From Microcystis panniformis FACHB-1757 (GTDB taxonomy: Bacteria > Cyanobacteriota > Cyanobacteriia > Cyanobacteriales > Microcystaceae): a stretch of DNA of 64,000 nt. The notes below the pieces were generated by a model, which was not told where the DNA came from, did not search any database, and was given only the letters and a program-made list of their open reading frames with translations. This document shows, one piece after another, positions 1 to 9,055 of the stretch. The first letter of the stretch is position 1. Every line of letters starts with the position of its first letter. The stretch spans positions 2,976,001 to 3,040,000 of the forward strand of contig NZ_CP011339.1 of assembly GCF_001264245.1 (NCBI RefSeq), given 5' to 3'. The position numbers and the translations under genes were made by a program.

Positions 1-143
1 GATGGCGCCGATCAAGCAGTATTCATCGTAGCATAACAGATGACAGTTTGCCAAGACTGGAACCCAAGAGTTGAGCGATCGATCTATAATTTATGCAGCA
101 GTTCTCTAATCTAGTGGGGGATTTCAGGCTTAAAAAAGCGATT

Positions 144-479
144 ATGATGAGAAATCAAAGATATTTACTAACTTTTATCGGTTTATTGGCTTTATCCTTG
201 CCAGTACAGGCTAATAATGCCGTTTACCTTAGCCAAAGTTCTAATACTGCCACGACTTTCGATAGTTATCGTCAAGAATGTTTACAAAGAGCGCGGGGGG
301 AAGGATTAGCTGCTGATGTGGCAAAAGACCTATGCGACTGCACGATTAAAAAATTCCAAGCTCGTTACAATCTACAGCAATTCCGCGCCCTCGTGCAGAA
401 GTCGAAAACCGATAAAGCTACCGCTAGAACTTTAGCGAGTGTGGGAGAAGCTTGTTTTGATGAGATTTTGTACGAATAG
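144..479 (+). CDS. small secreted cysteine-containing protein, unknown function
   Basis: Encodes about 111 residues. I place the start at the ATG at 144 (a second ATG follows directly), because from there the protein opens with a basic, then hydrophobic stretch ending near PVQANNA, a typical Sec signal peptide; an upstream in-frame ATG at 93 would bury it. The mature part has three cysteines in a helical region (QECLQRARGEG, DLCDCTIKKF) and a fourth near the C-terminus (GEACFDE), a spacing suggestive of disulfides in a small periplasmic helical domain. I do not recognise a named family. No operon partner is close. Confidence 0.6.
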   Translation: MMRNQRYLLTFIGLLALSLPVQANNAVYLSQSSNTATTFDSYRQECLQRARGEGLAADVAKDLCDCTIKKFQARYNLQQFRALVQKSKTDKATARTLASVGEACFDEILYE

Positions 480-502
480 CAGGGATAGGGATTTTTTAGC
501 TA

Positions 503-618
503 AGTAGGTAGGCGTTAAAAATTATCAGATCCCCCCGCCTATCGGCACCCCCCTTATCAAGGGGGGCAGGGGGGATCGAACCTAAAATCCATTTCTAATT
601 TAATTATAACCAGCTACT
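503..618. repeat. MITE family A, copy 1 (TA-flanked)
   Basis: A 116-bp non-coding element flanked by TA on both sides. It starts AGTAGGTAGGCGTTAAA and ends ATAACCAGCTACT, so the ends are short inverted repeats (AGTAG). The core holds G/C-run palindromes. The same sequence recurs at 921, 2886, 12593 and 33928. No ORF; TA target use suggests a Tc1/IS630-type mobiliser, which is inference. Confidence 0.75.
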
Positions 619-920
619 TATGACATTGACACTCCCTGCTACCCGCTCTGGCGCTCATAGACAGTCTTAACAAGTAATTTAGATAGTAAACAGCTTATTT
701 TGGAGTATCAAGACGATTATCAATAGCGATAATTTCTGTCTCAAATTCTTTAGGAATGCCTCCCAATCATTAATAATTTCAGGTGTATTATACTAAATCC
801 TGTTTTAAAAGTATAGGAGGGTAGGGAGTGGGGAATTAGGTAAGTAAGGAGTGGGTTTTTAAAGTTCGATTGGCAGTTAATCGCACTATTAAAAACAGAT
901 TTGGTATTATTATCTATCTA

Positions 921-1055
921 AGTAGGTAGGCGTTAAAAATTATCAGATGCCTCCTTATTAAGGGGGATCCCCCCGCCTATCGGCACCCCCCTTATCAAGG
1001 GGGCAGGGGGGATCGAACCTAAAATCCATTTTTAATTTAATTATAACCAGCTACT
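921..1055. repeat. MITE family A, copy 2
   Basis: Second copy of the TA-flanked family A element, same orientation as copy 1, with about 20 extra bases in the G/C-run core. The roughly 300 bases between copies 1 and 2 (619-920) hold no convincing gene; I see only AT-rich spacer. Confidence 0.75.
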
Positions 1056-1116
1056 TAAATTCTTGGAGATTGTTGCTGTATAATCGGAATGACTGACCCC
1101 GCTTTTCATCTGAACT

Positions 1117-2219
1117 ATGCCTATTCCAGATTTTCAATCGATTATGTTGCCGCTATTAAAAATACTTGCAGATGGCAAAGTTTATAAATATCGAGAAATT
1201 TTTGAAGCCTTGGTCAGAGAGTTTCAAGTCACGGAAGCGGAAAGAAAAGAAATGCTTCCCAGTGGACAACAAGAAATTTTTGCTAATCGAGTCGGTTGGG
1301 CAAAAACCTATTTAAAGAAAGCGGGATTAATTGACTCAACCCAAAGGGCAACTTTTGTAAGTACCTAAGCAAAATTAATTACACATCTAAGCTCTCAGCC
1401 GTCAGCCTTTTGCTGATGTGAGTAAACAGTGAACTGAAAACTCAAATCCGATCCCTAATAGCTGTATCCCGTCTCGGAGTCTCGGAGTCTCGGAGTCTGG
1501 GAGTCTCGACTAGGAAATTAATTTTGCACGACTACTTAATTTCTGAGAAAGGAAAAGAAATCTTATCTCAAAATCTAGACCATATCGATACAAAATTTCT
1601 CAGGCAATTTCCTGAGTTTCAAGAATTTACTAGAGTCAATAAGCAAAATGAAACTATTACTTTTGAAAGCAATTTATTAGCTTCTGATCAAGAACAAACA
1701 CCCTATGAATTACTAGAAAACTCCTATCAAGAAATTCGTCAAGCATTAGCGACAGAATTACTTTCTATTCTGCGAAAATTATCCCCAGATGCTTTTGAAA
1801 AATTAGTAGTAGAATTACTGGTAAAAATGGGTTATGGTGGCTCGATTAGAGATGCAGGTAAAGCAGTGGGTAAGAGCGGGGATCAAGGGATTGATGGGAT
1901 AATAAAAGAAGATAGACTCGGTTTAGATATAATCTATATTCAAGCCAAAAGATGGGCTGATAATAATGCCGTTGGTCGTCCAGAAATTCAGAAATTTGTC
2001 GGGGCATTAGCGGGACAAGGAGCCAAAAAAGGTATTTTTATCACCACCTCATATTTTACCAAAGAGGCGTTAGAATATGCCCCCAGAAATGAGATAAAAA
2101 TAGTGCTGATTGATGGGGAAGAATTAGGTCAATTGATGATTGATTATAATTTAGGTGTATCGACAAAAGAAATCTATGAAATCAAGAGAATTGATCATGA
2201 TTATTTTGGGGATGAATGA
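1117..2219 (+). pseudogene. mrr: Mrr-like type IV restriction endonuclease, split by a MITE
   Basis: Two in-frame halves. The first (1117-1359) matches the Mrr N-terminal winged-helix domain (PDFQSIMLPLLKILADGK, ending YLKKAGLIDSTQRATF). The second (from 1539) is the catalytic Mrr_cat domain: LSPDAFEKLVVELLVKMGYGG, then SGDQGIDGII and IYIQAKRW, the D-QxK pattern of this PD-(D/E)XK family. Between them lies a 177-bp MITE flanked by TA. Removing the element and one TA joins ATFV directly to ISEKG in frame and gives about 307 residues, the normal Mrr length. As it stands translation stops inside the element; the second half could restart at an internal TTG. Mrr proteins cut methylated DNA. No methylase is adjacent. 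Confidence 0.85.
1360..1536. mobile_element. MITE family B, copy 1, inside mrr
   Basis: 177-bp non-coding element with TA on both sides (1358-1359 and 1537-1538). Ends are imperfect inverted repeats: AGTACCTAAGCAAAATTAAT at left; the right end reversed reads AGTAGTCGTGCAAAATTAAT. It contains short tandem repeats of TCTCGGAG near 1475-1508. Related copies sit at 36295 and 38489. Confidence 0.85.
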
Positions 2220-2294
2220 GAGAGAGAGGAGGACAAGGGTTACAGAAAACGGCCATGGCGTTAAAATAGATGGGAAAAATAGAGGATAAAAACT

Positions 2295-2876
2295 ATGGAC
2301 GGGATGACCTTTTTTCAGAAAAGTGCGGGACAGTGGAAATCTCAGCGCACCACCCATCATTTACCCTTTCGACGCTCAGAAACCGGCGATTCCGAGATTT
2401 ATGTGGAAGCTTTAAGCGCCGATAACCCGAAAATTATCGCTATCTGTGAAATGCACGAAGTGGATCCCGCTAAGACTGTGGGGGGTGCCTTTGTCAGTTG
2501 GGATGGTTCGATGCAGTGGGACAAAGAAGACGAAAATCATCAAGGAACCACCGTTTTTGCGCTAATTCCCGATGAAGATAATCCCCAAGCGGGTGTTCTC
2601 CTGCGGGAGCGAGGTTATGCGGAAATCATTCCCGTGGCGGGCCGTTATCACATTGATGAACAGGAAGGTTTAGTCTTAATTACAGAATACGAAACTATGA
2701 CCTCGATCGAGCGTTTTTGGTTTGCCGATGCCGATTTACGTCTCCGCACTAGCACAGTTCAACGTTTTGGCGGTTTTAATACGGCCACTTTCTGTGCTGA
2801 ATCCCGCAATCAGTCATCGGAGTCAGTCTCTAGTGATTCCCCCGAACCTTCATCCTATTCGATTAGTGGCTGGTAA
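2295..2876 (+). CDS. cpcS: CpcS/CpeS-type phycobiliprotein bilin lyase
   Basis: 193 residues, usual for the CpcS/CpeS/S-type lyase family, which attaches phycocyanobilin to Cys84-type sites of phycobiliprotein subunits. Recognised by the N-terminus MDGMTFFQKSAGQWKSQRTT followed by HHLPFRRSE, and by the central SIERFWFADADLRLRTSTV segment characteristic of the lipocalin-like fold. The last 25 residues are low-complexity Ser-rich. It lies upstream of cpcG on the same strand, separated by a MITE, which fits a phycobilisome biogenesis context. Confident about the family, less about the exact subunit specificity. Confidence 0.88.
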   Translation: MDGMTFFQKSAGQWKSQRTTHHLPFRRSETGDSEIYVEALSADNPKIIAICEMHEVDPAKTVGGAFVSWDGSMQWDKEDENHQGTTVFALIPDEDNPQAGVLLRERGYAEIIPVAGRYHIDEQEGLVLITEYETMTSIERFWFADADLRLRTSTVQRFGGFNTATFCAESRNQSSESVSSDSPEPSSYSISGW

Positions 2877-2885
2877 ATTCAGTTA

Positions 2886-3000
2886 AGTAGCTGGTTATAA
2901 TTAAATTAAAAATGGATTTTAGGTTCGATCCCCCCTGCCCCCCTTGATAAGGGGGGTGCCGATAGGCGGGGGATCTGACAACCTTTAACGCCTACCTACT
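2886..3000. repeat. MITE family A, copy 3 (inverted relative to copies 1-2)
   Basis: 115-bp reverse-orientation copy of the TA-flanked element: starts AGTAGCTGGTTATAATT, ends AACGCCTACCTACT, TA on both sides. It lies 10 bp after the bilin lyase stop codon. The following 3001-3195 holds short direct repeats (CAGTCAT) and otherwise only the cpcG upstream region. Confidence 0.75.
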
Positions 3001-3197
3001 TATCAGTTATCAGTCATCAGTCATCAGTCATCAGTTTTTTCTCCCTGCTCCGGCACTCCCTGCTCCGGCGCTCCCCAACACCCCGGATGATAAGCAAGTT
3101 TTCTTAACAATTGTAAGAATTTTTAATATTTCTTTTCTAGTTGGCACTTACTCCCTTATCATTAGGAGGAAAGTTTTTTAAGCATTTCTAAGGATAC

Positions 3198-3202
3198 GGA
3201 GG
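3198..3202 (+). promoter_or_regulatory. strong ribosome binding site selecting a TTG start for cpcG
   Basis: GGAGG at 3198-3202 sits 7 bases before a TTG codon at 3210 that begins the conserved linker N-terminus AIPLLNYAPKSQN. No ATG or GTG is available at this position, so the site decides the start. Confidence 0.7.
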
Positions 3203-3209
3203 TTTACCC

Positions 3210-3962
3210 TTGGCCATTCCTCTTTTAAATTACGCCCCCAAGTCCCAAAACGTGCGGGTAGCTGGTTATGATGTCGGTGGAGACGAAAAACCGAAAGTTT
3301 ACACGACGGAAAATGTCCTCTCCCCTACCGACCTGGACGATTTAATCGAAGCCGCTTACCGTCAGATTTTCTTCCATGCCTTCAAATGGGATCGGGAACC
3401 CTTCCTCGAATCCCAATTACGCAATGGACAATTATCGGTGCGGGATTTCATTCGTGGTTTACTGTTATCGAAAACCTTCTATAACAGCTTCTACGAGAAA
3501 AACAGCAACTATCGCTTTGTCGAACAGGTAGTACAAAGAGTCCTCGGTCGCGATGTCTATAGCGAAAGAGAAAAAATTGCTTGGTCGATTGTCGTTGCCA
3601 CCAAAGGGATTCAAGGTTTTGTCGATCAACTTCTCAACAGTGACGAGTATCTGCAAAGCTTTGGTTATGATACTGTTCCCTACCAACGTCGTCGCACCCT
3701 AGCCAGCCGCGACATCGGTGAACGTCCATTCAACATCACCTCGCCTCGCTACGATGGCTACTATCGTGGTATTTTGGGCTTCCCCCAAATCGTTTGGCAG
3801 AATGCTGTCCGTCGCTATGTTCCCCAAGAGCAAAAACCCAAAGCCGGCGATCCTTCCAGCTTCTTGGCTATGGCCCGGGGTCTCGGTAGCGCCAAAGGCA
3901 ATCCTGTACCAAGAGTCTCCGCTATGAATATTAACATCGAGGCTTCTGTACCCCGTCGTTAA
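3210..3962 (+). CDS. cpcG: phycobilisome rod-core linker polypeptide CpcG
   Basis: 250 residues, as expected for CpcG (about 245-255). The Pfam-type linker domain spans roughly residues 20-150: ENVLSPTDLDDLIEAAYRQI, FHAFKWDREPFLESQLRNGQ, then FIRGLLLSKTFYNSF and the QVVQRVLGRDVYSE segment. CpcG tethers phycocyanin rods to the allophycocyanin core on the thylakoid surface. Translation starts at TTG after a consensus GGAGG. The last 128 bp plus the downstream region are duplicated exactly at 9055. It runs convergent to a truncated copy of mnmA. Confidence 0.95.
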   Translation: MAIPLLNYAPKSQNVRVAGYDVGGDEKPKVYTTENVLSPTDLDDLIEAAYRQIFFHAFKWDREPFLESQLRNGQLSVRDFIRGLLLSKTFYNSFYEKNSNYRFVEQVVQRVLGRDVYSEREKIAWSIVVATKGIQGFVDQLLNSDEYLQSFGYDTVPYQRRRTLASRDIGERPFNITSPRYDGYYRGILGFPQIVWQNAVRRYVPQEQKPKAGDPSSFLAMARGLGSAKGNPVPRVSAMNINIEASVPRR

Positions 3963-3980
3963 TTTTTAGCTCAACCTGCT

Positions 3981-4052
3981 GGGGAGAGTCCCTAATTGGC
4001 AGAATGACCCCCGAACCATAATCAGGTTATTTTGTGAATTGGTGGCTCTCCC
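3981..4052. terminator. inverted repeat between convergent cpcG and mnmA
   Basis: GGGAGAG near 3982 pairs with CTCTCCC at 4047-4053, with extra pairing between AATTGG and CCAATT-like stretches. Located between two converging stop codons, it may act as a bidirectional terminator. The same structure exists in the duplicate near 9201-9272. Confidence 0.35.
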
Positions 4053-4405
4053 TATGGGGTTACTCCTGAGATAATCCCCCCACCGAGAACGATTTCCCCT
4101 TCATAAATCACGGCTGCTTGGCCCGGGGTGATGCTAAATTGTGGTTCATCGAAAACCAGCTTCACTTGCTCATTTTCTAGGGGAATAACATTGACAGGAA
4201 CGGCCGGAGAACGATAACGGACCTGTACTTGAGCGCGGATAGGGGTGGTGGGTTCAGCAATAGAAACCCAGTTCATCCGTCCGACAAGACAATCGGCACT
4301 AACGGCACTGGCGCGATTACCGACGATAACCCGATTCATGACGGGATCGAGTTTTACCACATAGAGAGGTTCGGCGGCGGCGATGCCGATGCCTTTGCGT
4401 TGTCC
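4052..4405 (-). pseudogene. truncated 3' copy of mnmA
   Basis: The last 118 codons of the mnmA gene at 9272, identical at DNA level, but cut off upstream at 4405 where the sequence diverges. It lacks the ATP-binding SGGVDSS motif and both catalytic cysteines, so it cannot encode an active thiouridylase. An open frame continues to 4510 through a REP-like repeat, which looks accidental. Product of the 571-bp duplication. The gap 4406-4645 holds the REP-like repeat (near 4478) and, on the minus strand, what may be the last 25-30 codons of a lost membrane protein gene (ending SKRNALDLVQKED). Confidence 0.9.
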
Positions 4406-4645
4406 CATTAAGTGAAAGATAGGAAAAGGTAGTGTTGCGTTTCGTTGCCTCAACCCAACCGACAAGATCGGCGTACTGCTACGCAGTGCCTTCGGCATCG
4501 CACTATACAATTTGTGTTAATCTTCTTTTTGTACCAGATCTAAAGCATTGCGTTTGGAGAAACCCCAGACAGAAATAACAGCGATCGCACCAATCATATC
4601 ATAACCCATTCAGGCAAAACCCATAGGACACCTTCCAGTAATCGC

Positions 4646-7003
4646 TTACTCTGCTTCTCCAACTAATATAAATCCAGCCCAGTTAACAGGTTCAGGGTGT
4701 TGTTTCATAATAGTTAACATTGCTTGTTGTAAAGCTTGGGCTTTATTGGGTTTAGTTTTAAGATTGTTGTAAAATTCGATCATTAAATCAGAAGTTGCTG
4801 CATCGGGAACAGACCATAAAGAAACAACTACACTTTTGACTCCTGCTGCCATAAAAGGTCTTGCTATACCTACAACTCCATCACTGGTAATATCTCCTAA
4901 TCCTGTATCACAAGCACTTAAAACAACTAAATTAGCGCGTAAATTCATTCCATAGATTTCTCCACTCAAAAAGCCAGTTTGTCCCTCAGCAGGAGCTAAA
5001 GCAATTGATTGAGAATTTCCATGAGTTGCTAAGTGAATAATATCAGCATTAGGCATTTGTCCGGTGACATTTTGTATATTCGCTTGTTCACCAATTAGGG
5101 GTTGAGTTCCTAAAAAATTAGAGATAACTTGTGCTTCTTTTTCTGTTCCGGGTAAAGCAGGAAGTTGTTGACCATTTTCCATTTTAGGCATGGTAGGATT
5201 CCCAACAATTAGAGCATTTGAGGTAAGATTTAGGGTATTGTTACTAGATTCTTGATCAATTAGTTGTAGGGTTTGAATAGAGGGAAAAATCTGGATTGGA
5301 TGCTTTTCTATTATATATTTTCCATCAGCAGTTTTTAAAGCAGCAAAAGGAACTCTAAAGAGTTCTCTATCAGGGATAAAAATAACGGATTCTTCTGGAT
5401 TTTTAGGTAAAAATTTGGCAATAGGAGCAATAAGAATCTGAGATAATCTGTCTAAGCATTGGGTTTGATCTTCACAGATTGTTGCTGTCACAGCATTAGA
5501 TAGGGTATCTCGATTATTACTTCTGACAGTTGCAAAAGTTTGTTGAGTGAGTTGGACTAAACTTTTATTGTCAATATTCAAGGAAGGGGTTTGATTTTGT
5601 TGAAAGAATAAGAAAGAAGATGTTAAACCACTAGCTACAATTCCTACAATCATTAAGGGTTTACGATGACGTAATAAGAAATAGCTCAAGGAAATGCCTA
5701 TAAGTAAAATTCCCAAAGGAATCAACAATTTAGAATTAATATAAGAATTAGAATTGAGACTAATTCCTCTTGCGAATGAATGTCCTTGAGTTTGTTGAGG
5801 GTTAATTGATGGTTGAGAAAGATCAACTTGAGAAAAATGAATTTCACCACTAGGTTGAATTACCCAGATATAAATTTTAGGACTCTCAAGCCAAGAATAT
5901 TTAACTATCGTCGCATTTTTCTTTCTGGCAAGTTGCTGAATTTCTGAAATAGTTATAGATGTATCATTTGATTTAGAGATTAAATAGGAAAGAATGCGAG
6001 TTCTTCCCATTTCTGCCAACTCTAGAGCTTCATTGTATTTACCTTGTTTAACTTTTAATTCTTGTAATCCATAAGGGTATGAAAAAACTTCATTAACTAA
6101 ATTTCCCTCTGTCATACCTCCCTCAATGTACGGTGGTTTTAAAAAGCTAACTGTTTGTTCCCAAGAGATTTCATCATTTTTCATTGCTTCTGTAAATGAT
6201 TTTTCTGCTTCCTGCAAATTTCCCTGCCAAAGTAAAGCAAATGCTATCCCTTCATGTATTGAAGATACTATCCCATGAAATTCACTCGTTTGACAGGTTT
6301 CACACATAAATGCTTGTTGGTTTGATAATACATTATCTAATGCCTGTTGGTAATATTTAATTGACTCTTGATAATTCCCTCGCTTCAAATAAATTATTCC
6401 TAGATTCATTGATAATAAATATGAAAATTTAAAATTTGTTTCTTTTGGTAATCCCAATAGATGACCAACTTGAGAAAATTCAAGACCTTTGTTTAAATAA
6501 TTAATTGCATTGTCATATTCTCCAGCACCTATGTAGGCTTCAGCAAGTTGAGTAAAAGGATCATTTATTCCTAACTCTCCTAGAACTTGTCCTTGTTCTA
6601 TATTAGATTGTTGAGATTCTAATTCCTTCTTACAAGCATTAATTGCTCTTTTCCAATCTTCAGCAATTTGATAAACTGTGCATATTTTATCCCATTCAAT
6701 TTTTCCGTCATTTTTTTCTAAAAATTCCTGAATTTTTGGCATATCTTCAATAATAGCTTTTTTATCCGCTTCCGAAAGAGTATTACCATACTGCACTAAA
6801 TTTTGAGGAAGAAAAACTAAATAATAGGCTTTTTCTAAAGTTAGAGGCTTACCATTGATAGGACGATCTGGATTATTTACATAAAAATCTGCTGCTAAAA
6901 CTGAGGAAATACCTAAACGATTGAAATTGCCATAATGAAAAGGATTAAAGAGACTTGACGTTAGAGCAATAATTACGGTAGTCGCTAATTGAGATAGTTT
7001 CAT
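4646..7003 (-). CDS. TPR-CHAT domain protease-like protein with signal and membrane segments
   Basis: 785 residues. N-terminal hydrophobic signal (ATTVIIALTSSLF), then several tetratricopeptide repeats between about residues 150 and 300 (for example LGIIYLKRGNYQESIKYYQQ, ALLWQGNLQEAEKSFTEAM). A two-pass hydrophobic region lies near 428-470. The C-terminal third is a CHAT domain, the caspase-HetF-associated cysteine peptidase fold: IHLATHG (His661) and LSACDTGLG (Cys698) form the expected catalytic dyad, followed by GVKSVVVSLWSVPD and NWAGFILVG. CHAT proteins act in bacterial immunity and regulated proteolysis. It is the last gene of a kinase-COP23-CHAT run on the minus strand (119-bp gap upstream). 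Topology suggests a membrane-anchored protein; side of the membrane is uncertain. Confidence 0.9.
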   Translation of the reverse strand: MKLSQLATTVIIALTSSLFNPFHYGNFNRLGISSVLAADFYVNNPDRPINGKPLTLEKAYYLVFLPQNLVQYGNTLSEADKKAIIEDMPKIQEFLEKNDGKIEWDKICTVYQIAEDWKRAINACKKELESQQSNIEQGQVLGELGINDPFTQLAEAYIGAGEYDNAINYLNKGLEFSQVGHLLGLPKETNFKFSYLLSMNLGIIYLKRGNYQESIKYYQQALDNVLSNQQAFMCETCQTSEFHGIVSSIHEGIAFALLWQGNLQEAEKSFTEAMKNDEISWEQTVSFLKPPYIEGGMTEGNLVNEVFSYPYGLQELKVKQGKYNEALELAEMGRTRILSYLISKSNDTSITISEIQQLARKKNATIVKYSWLESPKIYIWVIQPSGEIHFSQVDLSQPSINPQQTQGHSFARGISLNSNSYINSKLLIPLGILLIGISLSYFLLRHRKPLMIVGIVASGLTSSFLFFQQNQTPSLNIDNKSLVQLTQQTFATVRSNNRDTLSNAVTATICEDQTQCLDRLSQILIAPIAKFLPKNPEESVIFIPDRELFRVPFAALKTADGKYIIEKHPIQIFPSIQTLQLIDQESSNNTLNLTSNALIVGNPTMPKMENGQQLPALPGTEKEAQVISNFLGTQPLIGEQANIQNVTGQMPNADIIHLATHGNSQSIALAPAEGQTGFLSGEIYGMNLRANLVVLSACDTGLGDITSDGVVGIARPFMAAGVKSVVVSLWSVPDAATSDLMIEFYNNLKTKPNKAQALQQAMLTIMKQHPEPVNWAGFILVGEAE

Positions 7004-7122
7004 GATTACCTCCAGAGAATTACTTCAATTGTATATATAGAGCATGATAATTTAGATAATGATTCAGACAAAATTTTATCTGATCATATTAATATGATCA
7101 GATAAAATTTTGTTTTTTGAGT

Positions 7123-7740
7123 CTAAAACGCTGCACCATTGTTTGGATTAGATGGCTGTTTTGGGGATTTTTCTACTTTCAAAACCTCAGATAAATCATA
7201 AAAAACTTGCTGCTTTTTACCAGAATTTTTAGAATCATTTACTCCTCTAGTTAAGGGTGTATTGTTATCAGGTGCTTGACGAATTTCCATAAGATCATCT
7301 AATACTGCATAAGGCTCATCCTTAGTTTCCAAAGTAAAGAGTAAATCATCTTGATCACAAGTAGCACTTTTGGATTTTACTCCACAGACAACGGGAACTT
7401 CTCGATCGCTAATCCAAGTTGCTACGGTAGCTGTGACATACTGTAGTCCATCCCGATCATAAATATCTTGGAATCGTCTAGAAACTTGATCACATCGTTT
7501 TCGAGGATTCCATTGATTACCAAAATAATAATTATCTGGTTTCCAAATAATTATAGTAAAATCTCTGTCTGAATTTGGATTATGGACAATAGTAGCTGGC
7601 ACATTTTTACCTAAATATTGAGCATTTCCACAAAAAAACTTAGATTTTGTTGCAGCATTAGAATTTCCTTGACATCCTGATGTCAGCATTAGCAAACCAA
7701 ATAAAAGTGAGACTGCTATTCCCGAAGTCTGACGCTTCAT
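7123..7740 (-). CDS. COP23-domain lipoprotein
   Basis: 205 residues. Lipoprotein signal: KRQTSG then a hydrophobic stretch ending LTSGC, so Cys23 would be lipidated. The body from residue 34 matches the cyanobacterial COP23 domain (KFFCGNAQYLGKNVPATIV, YVTATVATWISDREVPVVCG, LLFTLETKDEPYAVLDDL), named after a circadian-expressed surface protein of Synechococcus; biochemical role unknown. It has conserved cysteines likely paired outside the cytoplasm. It lies between the kinase (46-bp gap) and the CHAT gene, same strand, consistent with one transcript. Confidence 0.8.
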   Translation of the reverse strand: MKRQTSGIAVSLLFGLLMLTSGCQGNSNAATKSKFFCGNAQYLGKNVPATIVHNPNSDRDFTIIIWKPDNYYFGNQWNPRKRCDQVSRRFQDIYDRDGLQYVTATVATWISDREVPVVCGVKSKSATCDQDDLLFTLETKDEPYAVLDDLMEIRQAPDNNTPLTRGVNDSKNSGKKQQVFYDLSEVLKVEKSPKQPSNPNNGAAF

Positions 7741-7786
7741 AAATCTTACTTACTCCTGTTAAACTTGTTCCTATTACCTTTATAGC

Positions 7787-8776
7787 TTAAAAAGCAGGTT
7801 GATGTTGTGTCTCATTGTTTTGTTGTCTCTCAGATAAATTGATCACCCCAATACCAATTACTCCTCCTAAAAGTAACATTAAAATTAGGGGAATAACGGC
7901 AATTTTACCCACTTTATTTTGTATAGATGAAGAATGAGACATAGAAACTGTTGGCGCAATGGTAGGGGAGACTCCCTGTAAACCTTGAATTGCTTGCAAA
8001 GCTTCTGTAGCTGAGGGATAGCGTTGTTGAAAATCTGGATGACTCATTTTAACTAAAATATCAGTAAATTTAGGTGTTGTTTTGACTTTATTTTGCCAAT
8101 GTATTTCTCCTGTTTGACTATCAACTAATTGGGTAGGATAATATCCCGTTAACATCTGAATAGCAATCATTCCCACAGAATAAATATCACTGCTAAAGGT
8201 AGGTTTTCCTAGATTTTGTTCATTTGACATATATCCTGGTGTTCCTATTCCAATTGTCTTAGGTTGGTTTTGAGGATTACTTAAATTAATAATCTGTTTT
8301 ACCGCACCAAAATCAATTAAAATAATTTTATTATCTCGTTTGCGTCTAATTAAGTTATCAGGTTTAATATCCCGATGAATAACGTTATGCTGATGTACAA
8401 AAGCTAAAGTTGATAATACATCTTCTAAAAATTCAATTACTGCTATTTCTTCCCATTGTTTCCCTAGTATAGTTTCCTCACCTAAAGGATGTCCCTCAAT
8501 ATATTCTTGAACGAGATAAAATTGATTATTTTCAGAAAAATGGGCAAATAATTGGGGGATTTGAGCGTGTTTTCCCAATTGATAAAGACTTCTTGCTTCT
8601 GTATCAAATAAACGCATTGCTATTTGCCAAGATTGGGGATCAGATTGGGGTTTAAGTTGCTTGACAACACACCAAGGATGATCTGGTAATTGGGTATCTT
8701 TAGCTAGAAAAGTTTCACCAAATGCACCAGAAGCAAGCGATCGCACAATTTGATAACGATGGACTAATAAATTCAC
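7787..8776 (-). CDS. membrane-anchored Ser/Thr protein kinase (Hanks type)
   Basis: 329 residues. Kinase domain about 7-265: glycine loop LASGAFGETF, catalytic-type lysine in CVVKQ (Lys39), HRDIKPDN at 134-141, DFG at 155-157, GTPGYMSNEQ activation segment. A single membrane helix follows near 291-312 (VIPLILMLLLGGVIGIG), leaving a short tail outside. It is the first gene of the kinase-COP23-CHAT run and may control it by phosphorylation; that link is inference. An upstream palindromic repeat (8820-8885, CCCCCTT/AAGGGGG type) separates it from the IS630 remnant. Confidence 0.9.
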   Translation of the reverse strand: MNLLVHRYQIVRSLASGAFGETFLAKDTQLPDHPWCVVKQLKPQSDPQSWQIAMRLFDTEARSLYQLGKHAQIPQLFAHFSENNQFYLVQEYIEGHPLGEETILGKQWEEIAVIEFLEDVLSTLAFVHQHNVIHRDIKPDNLIRRKRDNKIILIDFGAVKQIINLSNPQNQPKTIGIGTPGYMSNEQNLGKPTFSSDIYSVGMIAIQMLTGYYPTQLVDSQTGEIHWQNKVKTTPKFTDILVKMSHPDFQQRYPSATEALQAIQGLQGVSPTIAPTVSMSHSSSIQNKVGKIAVIPLILMLLLGGVIGIGVINLSERQQNNETQHQPAF

Positions 8777-8899
8777 CCTTATCTTACCTGCTGATAAATA
8801 GTGGTTATTATAGCATTGATTGATCCCCCCTAGTCCCCCTTAAAAAGGGGGGAACCGGATTCAAAGTCCCCCTTTTTAAGGGAGATCGCAGATATTGTA

Positions 8900-9055
8900 T
8901 ATACTTTAGACGTTCATAATCTGAGATTTATTAAACTTCTGAAATCGTAGAGTGAGCAACGAATCCAGTTCTTTTTTATGTTTCAGATGGACATCATTCA
9001 GACATTCATAAATAGCTGAAGAAAAGTCAGAAAAGTTTTCATAATATTTACCATA
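8900..9055 (-). pseudogene. IS630-type transposase, C-terminal remnant with one IS end
   Basis: Encodes the last 46 or so residues of the transposase found nearly intact at 38344-39480 (KYYENFSDFSSAIYECLN through NKSQIMNV) and the element end TATACTTTAGACG. The rest of the IS is missing: at 9055 it joins the duplicated cpcG 3' end. A reading frame crossing this junction is chimeric and not a gene. Confidence 0.85.

Larger units (their letters stand above)
3835..4405. repeat. 571-bp direct repeat, left copy
   Basis: Base-for-base identical with 9055-9625 at a constant offset of 5220 in every line I compared. It covers the 3' end of cpcG, the cpcG-mnmA intergenic region and the 3' third of mnmA. 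It bounds the 5.2-kb insert with the CHAT operon. Confidence 0.95.

Noticed and set aside
4052..4510. Open frame of 152 codons containing the MnmA C-terminus
   Set aside because: The upstream 35 codons come from a REP-like repeat and unrelated sequence; only the duplicated mnmA 3' end is meaningful. Treated as a pseudogene.
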